Notes under the pieces: generated by a model
Databases searched by the model: none
What the model was told of the DNA's origin: nothing
What the model saw: the letters and a program-made list of their open reading frames with translations, nothing else
DNA from: an uncultured Collinsella sp.
GTDB taxonomy: Bacteria; Actinomycetota; Coriobacteriia; Coriobacteriales; Coriobacteriaceae
Direction: 5' to 3'
Length of the DNA stretch: 45,078 bases
Assembly: GCA_900548565.1 (NCBI GenBank)
Contig: URKV01000002.1
Span: 1 to 45,078, forward strand
Program-made: the position numbers and the translations under genes
Shown here: in pieces, positions 8,436 through 16,509 of the stretch
How positions within the stretch are numbered: position 1 is the stretch's first letter
Layout: each line of letters opens with the position of its first letter

Positions 8436-9245
8436 ATGATCGGAACTCGCACTTCATCGTCCTACACCCCGCATGTCGACGTCGCCCCCGCCGACCGTCC
8501 GCTCATCCTGGTGGCGCCGCGCTGGGAAGAGGCGAAGCCGTTTTTGAGCGAGACGCTCTCCCCCAACGAGGAGATCGCGAGCGTCTTTGTCGATGCCATC
8601 CTTGCCGCCGGCGGCCTGCCGCTGCAGATGTCCATTACCGAAGATATTGAGGTTATCCGTCATTACGTCGATATCGCCGACGGCATCGCCATTCCCGGCG
8701 GCCCCGATGTCAATCCCAAACGTTGGGGCGATGATCGACCCTACGACCCCACCCTCTGCTGCGAGATCCGCGATAGCTTTGAGTTTAAGCTGGTCGGCGA
8801 GGTGCTCCGCGCCAAAAAGCCGCTCTTTACCACCTGCCGCGGCACGCAGCTGCTCAACGTCGCCACCGGCGGCACCCTGTGCATGGACGTGCCGAGCCTG
8901 GGCGCTCGCGAGGGCCGCACGCAGTGGCGCCATACCCACGTGCTCAACGACCCCGTGCATCCCGTCGAAGTCGTGCCGGGCTCGCTGCTGGAGCGCGCGG
9001 TTGGCGGGCACAGGCTGATCCAGACCAACTCCGCGCACCACTGCTGCGTGGAGCGTCTGGGTAAAAGCACGCGCTTGGTCGCCAAGGCAACCGACGGCGT
9101 TCCTGAGTGCATCGAGGTCGAAGGCCAGCCATTCTGTCTAGGCGTGCAATGGCACCCTGAGTACACGTGGAAGACGCTCGAGACCGACTTTAACCTGTGG
9201 AAGTCGTTTGTCGAGGCAGCGGCCAAGGTTAAGAAGGCTCGCTAG
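8436..9245 (+). CDS. Class-I glutamine amidotransferase-like hydrolase (peptidase C26, PuuD-like)
   Basis: 269-residue cytoplasmic hydrolase related to gamma-glutamyl-GABA hydrolase PuuD. Seen: the PGGPDVNP loop, the nucleophile Cys in TTCRGTQLLN (usually GICRG), and the catalytic His in GVQWHPEY with a downstream acidic residue. The family cleaves gamma-glutamyl amides. Its position 52 nt after the importer ATPase and before a strong terminator suggests it processes what the importer brings in, perhaps a gamma-glutamyl compound; that is inference. GAAGG lies 9 nt before the ATG. Confidence 0.88.
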   Translation: MIGTRTSSSYTPHVDVAPADRPLILVAPRWEEAKPFLSETLSPNEEIASVFVDAILAAGGLPLQMSITEDIEVIRHYVDIADGIAIPGGPDVNPKRWGDDRPYDPTLCCEIRDSFEFKLVGEVLRAKKPLFTTCRGTQLLNVATGGTLCMDVPSLGAREGRTQWRHTHVLNDPVHPVEVVPGSLLERAVGGHRLIQTNSAHHCCVERLGKSTRLVAKATDGVPECIEVEGQPFCLGVQWHPEYTWKTLETDFNLWKSFVEAAAKVKKAR

Positions 9246-9274
9246 CTCGCGAATCACACAGGCTTAAACCTTCC

Positions 9275-9328
9275 ATACCAGGGGGGGCGGACACCAGCCA
9301 CGGTGCCCGCCCCCCCTGTATTTGGTAT
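9275..9328. terminator. Strong GC-rich terminator hairpin, probably bidirectional
   Basis: GGGGGGGCGG (9281-9290) pairs with CCGCCCCCCC, an inner CACC pairs with GGTG, and the outer ATACCA (9275-9280) pairs with TGGTAT (9323-9328). It sits between the convergent C26-hydrolase gene and the membrane-protein gene. Confidence 0.8.
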
Positions 9329-9356
9329 GCTCGGTATGATTATCCCTCACAAACAA

Positions 9357-10175
9357 TCAAAGAAATCTCGACCGCAATCGGTCGACTGTAAAGCAAATGG
9401 CAAAAACGCTTGCTACGTTTATTAGGCAGTCAATTAAAATCGAAACGCATTGACCATCCCCCAACGGGGTCACGCCGCAAATCCACATGAGCATCGAGGA
9501 CGGTAGCGGAAGCATGGAATTGGCCCCGAGCTGTATGTAGATCGCTACGACGTTGACAAGCAGCAGCATGCCAATCGGACCGAAGCCGGACCCAAAATAG
9601 GAAACAACGATTACGCAAGAAACCACGTATGCAAGGCAGGCAGCGGCAGCAAGAACAAGTCGATAGCAAAATACATGCAGGTTGAAATACTGCTGAGCAT
9701 CCAAAACGATTACGCAGTTAAGACAGTACAAAACGACACTCGACAGGATAAACGCGCCCAAAAGGGCAAAAGAAGACAGCACCACTCGCGCAACGATAGC
9801 GCACACACGCTTCCCTCCCCGAGCCTCCGACAACCCCCACGGTTCCTCAATAAAGCCCGAACTGACAAAGCGCGGCACAATGCAAGCCGCGATGAACGGA
9901 AAGAACAATGCATGAGCCAACGGGGCTACGTTGAAAAGCAGACCGCGAAAAACCTCTGCATTACCAAATAGAAGGACATCCTCTGCCGATAGCCGAAGTG
10001 TCGGGTCTGGGAAAAAGCCCAAGAAACTGTTCTCACGGAGGCTACAGAACCACATCGGGAAAGAATTAAGCTGCAATACCACCATGCACGCATAAATTAC
10101 CAGGATTAAGGCGTACGTCCATTTGCTCACATGCCTCAATTCTGAATGAAGAAATCTTCTAGTCTGGCGAGCCAT
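9357..10175 (-). CDS. Multi-pass membrane protein, ABC-2-type exporter subunit (second)
   Basis: 272-residue protein with about six hydrophobic helices and no catalytic motif. It is the last of three genes (ATPase, membrane protein, membrane protein), an arrangement found in BcrAB/LanFEG-like peptide exporters and immunity transporters. Start ATG 10175 (GGGGGTG upstream) overlaps the preceding gene by 17 nt; a start at 10193 is possible. The codon use is visibly less GC-rich than in flanking metabolic genes, which suggests a separate origin. The substrate is unknown. Confidence 0.7.
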   Translation of the reverse strand: MARQTRRFLHSELRHVSKWTYALILVIYACMVVLQLNSFPMWFCSLRENSFLGFFPDPTLRLSAEDVLLFGNAEVFRGLLFNVAPLAHALFFPFIAACIVPRFVSSGFIEEPWGLSEARGGKRVCAIVARVVLSSFALLGAFILSSVVLYCLNCVIVLDAQQYFNLHVFCYRLVLAAAACLAYVVSCVIVVSYFGSGFGPIGMLLLVNVVAIYIQLGANSMLPLPSSMLMWICGVTPLGDGQCVSILIDCLINVASVFAICFTVDRLRSRFL

Positions 10176-10983
10176 TGAGCACACCCCCAGCACGAAAGCT
10201 CACGAGAGCGTAAATCAATACCGATAGACAGCTGGCTGCCGCGCCATACCCCAGAAGCGTCAGCTGCCCCATATCGCTATACCCAAGGGCACATCCGACT
10301 CCAAGGTACGGCCCCGGAAGAAAGAAGATCCATCGCAAGGACGGTATGGGCGTCTGAAGGTAAGTTCCGTAGAGCGTCAAGCTCATGACAAATCCAATAA
10401 TTATCGCAGCCCCGCTCAATACAGCGCTGCCTGTAATCCGATAGATGGTCGTCGTCTCCAACGCAACCGATATCACCAATACGGCGTTGACTATCAATGC
10501 GGGCAAAAATACAGTTAGCATGTCGTGCGAGTAGTTATGCCCTCCACGTATTATGGCTATTGCAAAAAGAAGAAGGCAAAGCGCACTATATGCTGCGCCA
10601 ATTATTAAAGCAGACGAAAATGCATGGGCTAGAGCCCCATAAAAGCGGCTGAGACCTCTTGCCAAAGAAATTCGGCAGCCCTCTTCATAGCCACGCTCCT
10701 GTAGAATTACCAGGCAAACGATGAGCGGCACAAGCAGAGATGTGCCGGCAAAGGCGCTACGCACAAGGGACTCATCGGGTGCAGAAGGATCGATTACATT
10801 CCAGCAGAAGCCAATATCCTCCCCAAAAACGCTATTGCCAAAGGCGAGCAACGTTGTTCCGTTTTTTAGAAAGATGCCGAAGAGAAGGCCGAACGCCAGC
10901 ATAAGCGCAAGACCAAACTTCGCCGGAAACATCCTGTGCAAACGCATCATGTCCGCCTTTATGGGATGAATCGCCAGCTTCAT
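10159..10983 (-). CDS. Multi-pass membrane protein, ABC-2-type exporter subunit (first)
   Basis: 274-residue protein with about six membrane segments, no family motif recognised with certainty. Its ATG overlaps the stop of the ATPase gene by 4 nt (ATGA), and its own end overlaps the next membrane-protein gene by 17 nt, so the three are one tightly coupled operon. It and its partner are similar in size and layout, suggesting a heterodimeric permease. Confidence 0.72.
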   Translation of the reverse strand: MKLAIHPIKADMMRLHRMFPAKFGLALMLAFGLLFGIFLKNGTTLLAFGNSVFGEDIGFCWNVIDPSAPDESLVRSAFAGTSLLVPLIVCLVILQERGYEEGCRISLARGLSRFYGALAHAFSSALIIGAAYSALCLLLFAIAIIRGGHNYSHDMLTVFLPALIVNAVLVISVALETTTIYRITGSAVLSGAAIIIGFVMSLTLYGTYLQTPIPSLRWIFFLPGPYLGVGCALGYSDMGQLTLLGYGAAASCLSVLIYALVSFRAGGVLNGSPD

Positions 10984-11741
10984 AGCGAGACCGCCTTCAT
11001 CAAGCGCCTGTAATATTCTTTTAGGGACGGCGCCTCGTCCCTTATGACATCCATCGATTCCTTTTTCAGCAGTTTACCGTCATGAATAAACAGGCAACTT
11101 GTTGCAACCGATGCCAGCTCATCCAAATCATGACTAGAGACGAGCATGGTCTTACCCTGCTCTCGATTCAATCGGCCGATAAGAGTCCATATATTCTCGA
11201 TGCCCAGCGGGTCCAATCCATTTGCTGGCTCATCGAAAACTAGCAAGTCAGTGTCACCCAACAAAGCCGTAGCTATATCCAGCCGCCGTTTCATTCCCAG
11301 AGAAAAACTGCTTACGCTCTTTTTTTCATCGACGTCCAGCCCGACTAGGCTCAAAACGCGAGGAATCTCACGATTCTCATCAAGCCCCCATTCCGCACAT
11401 CGGATTTGAAGATTCTCAACCGCGTTGAGAGATTGGTATGTTCCGCTGGAATCTGGCACATAGCCGACACGCGTCCGCATCAGACCAAGCTCTTTTTTTG
11501 ATTTGCCTCCAAAGAGCTCCACGCTCCCCGACGATGGCTCGCAGAGGCCCAGCACTATTTTAATAAGCGTGCTTTTACCCGCCCCGTTTGCACCAACAAG
11601 GGCAAGGAGCTCAGACTGATGCGCCTCGAAGGAAACATCATGCAACACACGCCGTTTCCCGTAGCGCTTTGACACCTTTGATAACTTTATCGCTGATCCG
11701 TTCATTGGCCTCCCGTTCTGTTTGATAGCAAAACTGCTCAT
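10980..11741 (-). CDS. ABC transporter ATP-binding protein (BcrA/CcmA-like exporter type)
   Basis: 253-residue ABC ATPase. Walker A GANGAGKST (about 50-58), signature region FSLGMKRRLDIA (an SLGM-type signature common in drug and lantibiotic exporters), Walker B LLVFDEPANGLDP, and the switch His in VSSHDLDE are present. It is the first gene of a three-gene exporter operon. The start is uncertain: ATG 11741 has only a weak AAGAAG, while ATG 11705 has GGGAGG just 2 nt away. A promoter-like pair lies at 11780-11808. Confidence 0.88.
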   Translation of the reverse strand: MSSFAIKQNGRPMNGSAIKLSKVSKRYGKRRVLHDVSFEAHQSELLALVGANGAGKSTLIKIVLGLCEPSSGSVELFGGKSKKELGLMRTRVGYVPDSSGTYQSLNAVENLQIRCAEWGLDENREIPRVLSLVGLDVDEKKSVSSFSLGMKRRLDIATALLGDTDLLVFDEPANGLDPLGIENIWTLIGRLNREQGKTMLVSSHDLDELASVATSCLFIHDGKLLKKESMDVIRDEAPSLKEYYRRLMKAVSL

Positions 11742-11779
11742 ATCGTTTCTTCTTTTCTTTATTGTTTTCCATAGTCGTT

Positions 11780-11808
11780 ATTGTTTTTCGATAACTCAAA
11801 TTTGTCAA
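11780..11808 (-). promoter_or_regulatory. Promoter of the exporter operon, with possible operator
   Basis: Reading the minus strand, TTGACA (11808-11803) and AACAAT (11785-11780) are 17 nt apart. The spacer and -10 region contain GTTATCGAAAAACAATAAC, an imperfect palindrome resembling half-sites of the operator at 12805-12838, so the XRE regulator may also act here. Confidence 0.55.
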
Positions 11809-11821
11809 GATAATCTAAAAG

Positions 11822-11850
11822 AAAGAACCCGTATTAGACACGGGTCCTTT
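11822..11850 (-). terminator. Terminator of the DUF2975-XRE operon
   Basis: AAAGAACCCGT pairs with ACGGGTCCTTT (one mismatch) around a 7-nt loop. On the minus strand it is followed by CTTTCTTTTAG. Confidence 0.85.
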
Positions 11851-11885
11851 CACGCTTAAATTTCGTTTTAGTTGTTCGCCTTAAG

Positions 11886-12215
11886 CTACTCGTCACTCAA
11901 ATCGACAGCGAAGACTGATGTCGGAAGCGACGCCTCAATGCCTCCGCCATCTCGCATCTGCCTCACGACATTTTTTGCACGCTCAACAATAAGCTCCTCA
12001 AGCTCTTTCTCGCTCACGCGCTGAATAATATCTCCCGGTTGACAATCAAGCTCATCACAGATTTCGAGAAGCGTCTTAAGGCGAATAGCTTTTATTTTTC
12101 CGTTTCTTAGCTTTGAAATATTTGCCGGAGTATGCCCCGTAGCCCGAATCAGATCAGCGCTGGTCTTTCCGGTCTTAAGTAGTTGCGTCTCAAGCTCGAT
12201 GATGAGATAGCTCAT
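11886..12215 (-). CDS. XRE-family HTH transcriptional regulator
   Basis: 109-residue DNA-binding protein with a Cro/CI-type helix-turn-helix (about 12-66, with KTSADLIRATGHTPANISKL as the HTH) of the YozG type that partners DUF2975 membrane proteins. The C-terminal 40 residues are acidic and helical. AGGAGG lies just before the ATG. It starts 8 bp after the DUF2975 gene and is co-transcribed with it. It likely controls its own operon through the palindrome at 12805-12838. Confidence 0.88.
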   Translation of the reverse strand: MSYLIIELETQLLKTGKTSADLIRATGHTPANISKLRNGKIKAIRLKTLLEICDELDCQPGDIIQRVSEKELEELIVERAKNVVRQMRDGGGIEASLPTSVFAVDLSDE

Positions 12216-12223
12216 GTTTCCTC

Positions 12224-12784
12224 CTACACAAGCTCGTCAGACTGCTCCTGGAGCAGCGAGGCATAGCTCCAGATCACCGAAATAAACAGACAGACAACCG
12301 CGCCGATAAGCGATCCCGCATCAAGGGTAACGCCTTGGCAAATCTCAATAACGAAGGAATGAGGCACGACGTAAAGCTCCAGCCCACCAATGGTAAGATT
12401 GACCGATCCGTAGGCACCAATAAGCGAAACCGCGGCGTTAACAGCAAAGGCAAGCGCAAGAACACGGATAAGCCGCACATGCGTCTTGGTAAAGGGCGAG
12501 ACGCCTCGCGAGATGTTACGGCTGATCCCACACAGAACGACAAGCGAAATACCCACGACGAGTGCCAGGCACAGTCCGCTTGGGATAACGATGCACCCGC
12601 CATCGAGAAGCGTCACGACGCCGAAAGAATCGACAGAGGCAACGTTTGCAACCGCATACCAGATCACGTAAACAACCAACGCGGCAAAAGCGACGAGCAT
12701 CCCTGCAAAAACGGCTGCCATGCAAAAGCCAAGCTTCCTGATATTTTCGCCCGCTTTGGCCATACGCTGAACGCTGTTAGACAT
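12224..12784 (-). CDS. DUF2975 membrane protein
   Basis: 186-residue protein with four predicted membrane helices in the DUF2975 pattern, including the conserved middle segment GVSPFTKTHVRLIRVLA (typically G-x-PF-x-x-x-N). The biochemical role of the family is unknown; it almost always precedes a small XRE regulator, as here, and may tether or inhibit it. Start ATG 12784 (GAGGGTGAG upstream) is chosen over 12946, which would add a 54-residue non-hydrophobic extension read through the promoter region. Confidence 0.85.
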   Translation of the reverse strand: MSNSVQRMAKAGENIRKLGFCMAAVFAGMLVAFAALVVYVIWYAVANVASVDSFGVVTLLDGGCIVIPSGLCLALVVGISLVVLCGISRNISRGVSPFTKTHVRLIRVLALAFAVNAAVSLIGAYGSVNLTIGGLELYVVPHSFVIEICQGVTLDAGSLIGAVVCLFISVIWSYASLLQEQSDELV

Positions 12785-12804
12785 ACACTCACCCTCATCG
12801 ACTC

Positions 12805-12838
12805 TATCGTTATTCGAACAGTTTATCGAACAACGATA
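12805..12838. promoter_or_regulatory. Palindromic operator upstream of DUF2975-XRE
   Basis: TATCGTTATTCGA (12805-12817) and TCGAACAACGATA (12826-12838) are inverted repeats with 12 of 13 pairs and an 8-nt spacer, 21 bp before the DUF2975 start. Position and symmetry fit autoregulation by the XRE protein. Confidence 0.7.
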
Positions 12839-12926
12839 TTGATTGCATGCGGAAAGCCCCGCCAGTGCGCATAGGCCATTTACTAACCTGGAGGGGTGAG
12901 CGTGGATTTTTGGACACATATCGAAC

Positions 12927-12990
12927 GAGAGTGGATAATCTCCCACTTTGAGGCCGCCACCGGGCCTAAAACGGGAGATTATCCACTCTC
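12927..12990. repeat. Perfect 18-bp inverted repeat with 28-nt loop
   Basis: GAGAGTGGATAATCTCCC (12927-12944) and its exact reverse complement (12973-12990) flank a 28-nt loop that itself contains AGGCC/GGGCCT. The geometry matches the elements at 4556-4775, 17328, 23725 and 24954, but the sequence is unrelated. It sits between the Hpt gene and the DUF2975 operon, with no strong T-run on either side. Confidence 0.9.
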
Positions 12991-13014
12991 ATAGTCATCA
13001 AGGCCCGCAAGCTC

Positions 13015-13371
13015 TTATTCGGCCGCCTCGCGCAGGGCCGACATCGTAGCCGCATATTGCTGCTGCAACGCATGCATTCCCTCGCGAGCGCCGTCAACAG
13101 CATCGGCGCCGCGCAGCGCTTCGGTTACCACGACCGCCGGCTCGTACAGATTATCGAATCCCAGGTTCTGGCTCACGCCCTTGAGCGTGTGCGCTGCCAT
13201 AAACGCTTCCTCGGCGTCTCCTGCCGCCATGGCGGCCTCCAGCTTGTCCATGCTCTCGTCATCCAAAAACTTGAGGGCAAAGCGGGCAAGCATTTCCTCG
13301 CCCATCAGCCGAGCGCACGCGTCATCATAATTAGCGCCGATCTTCTCATACGCCTCACGCATGGAAATCAT
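13015..13371 (-). CDS. Hpt (histidine phosphotransfer) domain protein
   Basis: 118-residue single-domain phosphorelay protein. The phospho-acceptor His lies in AAHTLKGVSQNLG (about residue 61), the canonical Hpt motif. It follows the multidomain regulator by 23 bp in the same operon, so it probably passes phosphate to or from that protein's REC domain. AAGGAG lies 9 nt before ATG 13371. No sensor kinase is encoded nearby. Confidence 0.9.
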   Translation of the reverse strand: MISMREAYEKIGANYDDACARLMGEEMLARFALKFLDDESMDKLEAAMAAGDAEEAFMAAHTLKGVSQNLGFDNLYEPAVVVTEALRGADAVDGAREGMHALQQQYAATMSALREAAE

Positions 13372-13394
13372 GGATTAAAACTCCTTTGGTCAAA

Positions 13395-15275
13395 CTAAAT
13401 CGTAGGAAACGCGACGACATCGGCGGGGCGTGCCAACGTCTCGGCAATTTGGTCTTGCACCTCGAGCAAACAGTCGAGCAGCAACGGGTTAAAGGTGCCG
13501 CACTTACCGTCCAGGATCATCTGGATCGCCTCCTTGTGCGGGATAGCGTCCTTGTACACGCGCACGCTCGTCAGCGCATCATACACGTCGGCCACCGAGA
13601 CCACCTGCGCGGCAATGGGAATCTCGTCGCCCTTAAGGCCATCGGGATAACCCTTGCCGTCCCAGCGCTCGTGATGCCAACGCGCAATCTGGTACGCATA
13701 TTCCATAAGCGCATTGCCGACGTGATGGCGGCCCAGCTCAAGCAACATGTCGGCGCCCATCGTGGTATGCGTCTTCATAATCTCGAACTCCTCGGGCGTA
13801 AGGCGCCCGGGTTTGTTGAGAATCGCATCGTCAATCGACATCTTGCCGATATCGTGCAGCGCCGAAGCCAGGGCGATCGTGGAGCGTTCCTCATTGTCGA
13901 GGAAGATCGTGCCGCTACGCTGGACCAGACAGCCAAGCAGCAGCTCGGTCAGCTTCTCGATGTTCGTAACGTGCCTGCCGCTCTCGCCGTTGCGAAGCTC
14001 CATGACGCCGGCCATGATGTCGATGAGCATGCGACTGTTCTTGACGCGCTCGTTGTACTGCTGGGACAGCAGGTTCGTCAGGCGGCGCTGTTTGGCGTAT
14101 AGGCGGATGGTGTTGCTTACACGGCGGCGCACGACACGGGAGTCAAACGGGCGGTTGATATAGTCCGAGGCGCCCAGCTCGTACGCGCGCAGAACCATAT
14201 CATCGGAATCTTCGCTCGAAATCATGATGACAGGCAGATTGTCGATACCCGATCGGCGCGACAGATCGGCCAGCACCTCAAAGCCGCTCACGCCCGGCAT
14301 GACAATGTCCAGCAGCACGAGCGACAACTCATCGCCATAGCGATCGACCATGTCGAGCGCCGTACGACCGTTGTCGGCCTCGAGGATGCAATACTCGTCC
14401 TTGAGCATCTCGTTGAGAATGGCTCGGTTCATCTCGGAGTCATCGACAATAAGCACCAAAGGCTTTTCGCTTTGGAAGGCTTCGATGGAATCGGCATCGG
14501 TCACGACCGTACCGGCTTTTGCCTTAGCGCGGCTCAATAACTGGACAGCGCGGCCAACGCCCTCATCGACCGTCTCGCCATGAATGCGAACGCCACCAAC
14601 ACATGCCGTCAAGCTCACGTACTCATGGCCCGGAACAATCGTGGCATGAACGGCATCGGACACCTGGTGCAGGCGACGGGTGAAGTCATCGGAGGGAATA
14701 TTGGGCATGACGACCACAAACTTGTCGCAGCCATAGCGTACGAGCTCGTCAGTCGAACGAATTCCGCTGCGTATGGCTGTCGCCACAGCACCGAGCGCAA
14801 GGTCGCCGGCATGACGGCCACACGTATCGTTGAAGACCCTAAAATCATCAAGGTCGATCACCGCAACGCCGGCATTCATGCGGGCGCTACGGAGCTTTTC
14901 CTCGTAATATCGGCGATTGCGCACACTCGTCAGCACGTCGGTGTAGACGAGGTCCTCTTCTGCAGCCTCTTGCTCATCGATCGGGCGCACCATCAGCAAG
15001 ACACGAGGCTCACCCTCGACCTTTAGAGGGCGTAGGCGGGCGCGGTACTCAACACCATCGTTGAGCAGTTGCTCCGACACCTCATCGGAATCTGCCAAGG
15101 CCTCAAGACTCGACTGACGCAAACAAGGGCACCGATTGCCGGCAAGCAGGCAGTTAGGCTCGCTCTTAATCTGATCGGCCGACAGCAAACGCACCACGGG
15201 GTAGGTCTTCGCGACGCGGGCGACCTCGGCGGCAGCCTCCTCGTCGGTTAGATTGACCTCGTGATTATTGAGCAT
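13395..15275 (-). CDS. Degenerate GGDEF - REC - HD-GYP regulator
   Basis: 626-residue signalling protein. Order: N-terminal region (1-100) with a Cys cluster (NCLLAGNRCPC); GGDEF-like domain (about 105-265) whose active motif reads GCDKF, so cyclase activity is unlikely; REC receiver (about 270-395) with DD, LLDIVMPG (phospho-Asp) and the Lys/Arg switch region; and HD-GYP phosphodiesterase domain (about 400-600) with intact HDIGK, HHERWDGKGYP and DVYDALTS motifs. It should hydrolyse cyclic di-GMP or a related dinucleotide under control of REC phosphorylation. AAAGGG lies 6 nt before the ATG. The next gene encodes an Hpt protein. Confidence 0.9.
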   Translation of the reverse strand: MLNNHEVNLTDEEAAAEVARVAKTYPVVRLLSADQIKSEPNCLLAGNRCPCLRQSSLEALADSDEVSEQLLNDGVEYRARLRPLKVEGEPRVLLMVRPIDEQEAAEEDLVYTDVLTSVRNRRYYEEKLRSARMNAGVAVIDLDDFRVFNDTCGRHAGDLALGAVATAIRSGIRSTDELVRYGCDKFVVVMPNIPSDDFTRRLHQVSDAVHATIVPGHEYVSLTACVGGVRIHGETVDEGVGRAVQLLSRAKAKAGTVVTDADSIEAFQSEKPLVLIVDDSEMNRAILNEMLKDEYCILEADNGRTALDMVDRYGDELSLVLLDIVMPGVSGFEVLADLSRRSGIDNLPVIMISSEDSDDMVLRAYELGASDYINRPFDSRVVRRRVSNTIRLYAKQRRLTNLLSQQYNERVKNSRMLIDIMAGVMELRNGESGRHVTNIEKLTELLLGCLVQRSGTIFLDNEERSTIALASALHDIGKMSIDDAILNKPGRLTPEEFEIMKTHTTMGADMLLELGRHHVGNALMEYAYQIARWHHERWDGKGYPDGLKGDEIPIAAQVVSVADVYDALTSVRVYKDAIPHKEAIQMILDGKCGTFNPLLLDCLLEVQDQIAETLARPADVVAFPTI

Positions 15276-15361
15276 ATGGGGCCCTTTCTATCGTTACGCA
15301 CGGCAACGGTGCATATCAATTGGTACAAGGGTAACATCTAACAGCTGAAGGCAAACGCGCG

Positions 15362-15390
15362 ATTATCGTTACATTTTTATGACCTGGCAA
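15362..15390 (-). promoter_or_regulatory. Promoter of the HD-GYP regulator operon
   Basis: On the minus strand, TTGCCA (15390-15385) and GATAAT (15367-15362) have a 17-nt spacer, about 85 nt upstream of the start codon. Confidence 0.6.
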
Positions 15391-15486
15391 ACGGTGGTAA
15401 TGGAGCCGCGGGCGCGTGGTTATTGGCGCATTCGTTAACAATGACGAAACGCTAACAGTCCCCCTCCCCGCAGGTCATCGAGCGTT

Positions 15487-16284
15487 CTAACGCTCCAAGA
15501 CATCGCGAACGGCGTTTGCCGCCGTAACGGGGCGATCGCGCAAACCGTTATGCGCGCCCGGGATCGTCACAAGGGGGCAATCGAGATATTCGGCAGCCGC
15601 TCGCGTACCAGCCTCGCGGGGTGTACCAACCGAAAGCTCGCCCAAAAACACAGCCGACACCGCCTTTGATTCGCGGGCGCGCTCCCAGTCGGGAGCATAT
15701 GTCATATTTGTTCCGTATTCATTGGCCATAAAGCAACGACCATTGCGCAGGGCATGCTTGGCTTCCGCTTCGGTCGTCCCAGGAGCCTCGGGGTCCAAGT
15801 CGCCGAGAGCTCCCAAGAAAAGCCGGAGCGCCCTTGAAACCTTTCCAGCCGCAATCATATCGAGCAAAACCGGAGCTGCGCCCATACCGACGCCTTCGGC
15901 CGACACAGCCGGCTCATGCAGAATCGCACGGGCGACGAGATGGGGTTCGGTGCGAAGAAGCTCCAGCGCCACCAACGTACCGGCGCTATGCGCAAGCACA
16001 TTTGCCGGAGCGCCAACGTGTTCGATCACGGCTTGCAGGTCGGCGGCCTGAGCGGCAAGATCATAGCTGCCGTCTGTCGCATCGCTGCTGCCACCGCAGC
16101 CGCGGCGGTCGTAGGCAATTACGCGGTAGTTACGGCTGAGCTCACAAGCGATGCCGTCGAAAAATGTACCGTCGACACAAGCGCCGTGCACGCACACCAA
16201 GGCAGGAGCATCAGGCGACACATCCGGGCCGGCATATTCGCGACAGGCAATCGTGGTGCCCGCATTCTCGACCGTAAAATCCAT
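15487..16284 (-). CDS. Alpha/beta-fold hydrolase
   Basis: 265-residue hydrolase of the alpha/beta superfamily. Seen: the oxyanion-hole segment VHGACVDG, the YDRRGCGGS strand, the nucleophile elbow LAHSAGT with catalytic Ser (about 98), and a terminal His in PGAHNGLRDRP. The first Gly of the usual GxSxG is Ala. Substrate unknown; ester or haloperoxidase-like activity is typical of the fold. GGGGG lies about 6 nt before the ATG. It is divergent from the radical SAM gene. Confidence 0.85.
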   Translation of the reverse strand: MDFTVENAGTTIACREYAGPDVSPDAPALVCVHGACVDGTFFDGIACELSRNYRVIAYDRRGCGGSSDATDGSYDLAAQAADLQAVIEHVGAPANVLAHSAGTLVALELLRTEPHLVARAILHEPAVSAEGVGMGAAPVLLDMIAAGKVSRALRLFLGALGDLDPEAPGTTEAEAKHALRNGRCFMANEYGTNMTYAPDWERARESKAVSAVFLGELSVGTPREAGTRAAAEYLDCPLVTIPGAHNGLRDRPVTAANAVRDVLER

Positions 16285-16509
16285 GTTGTGCCCCCATCAT
16301 CAATGCTCATCCAGTTGCACGTCAGTGCGGTTGGATGGACCCGTATTGCCTTACGCCTTGTTAACAGATTAACTGTACTCGACCCGAGGCTTTTCATGGC
16401 ACGGCATAATGAGCGACGTGAAAAAACGAAACTTGTAAAGCGAGAGCCCGCACCTTGCTCTGGAGCCGATGCTATGCTTAGGCACAATTGTCTTGAGGAG
16501 CATATGCCT

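Noticed and set aside
15916..16503. N-terminal extension of the radical SAM protein
   Set aside because: This stretch is antisense to the alpha/beta hydrolase and its promoter; the real start has GAGGAG just upstream.
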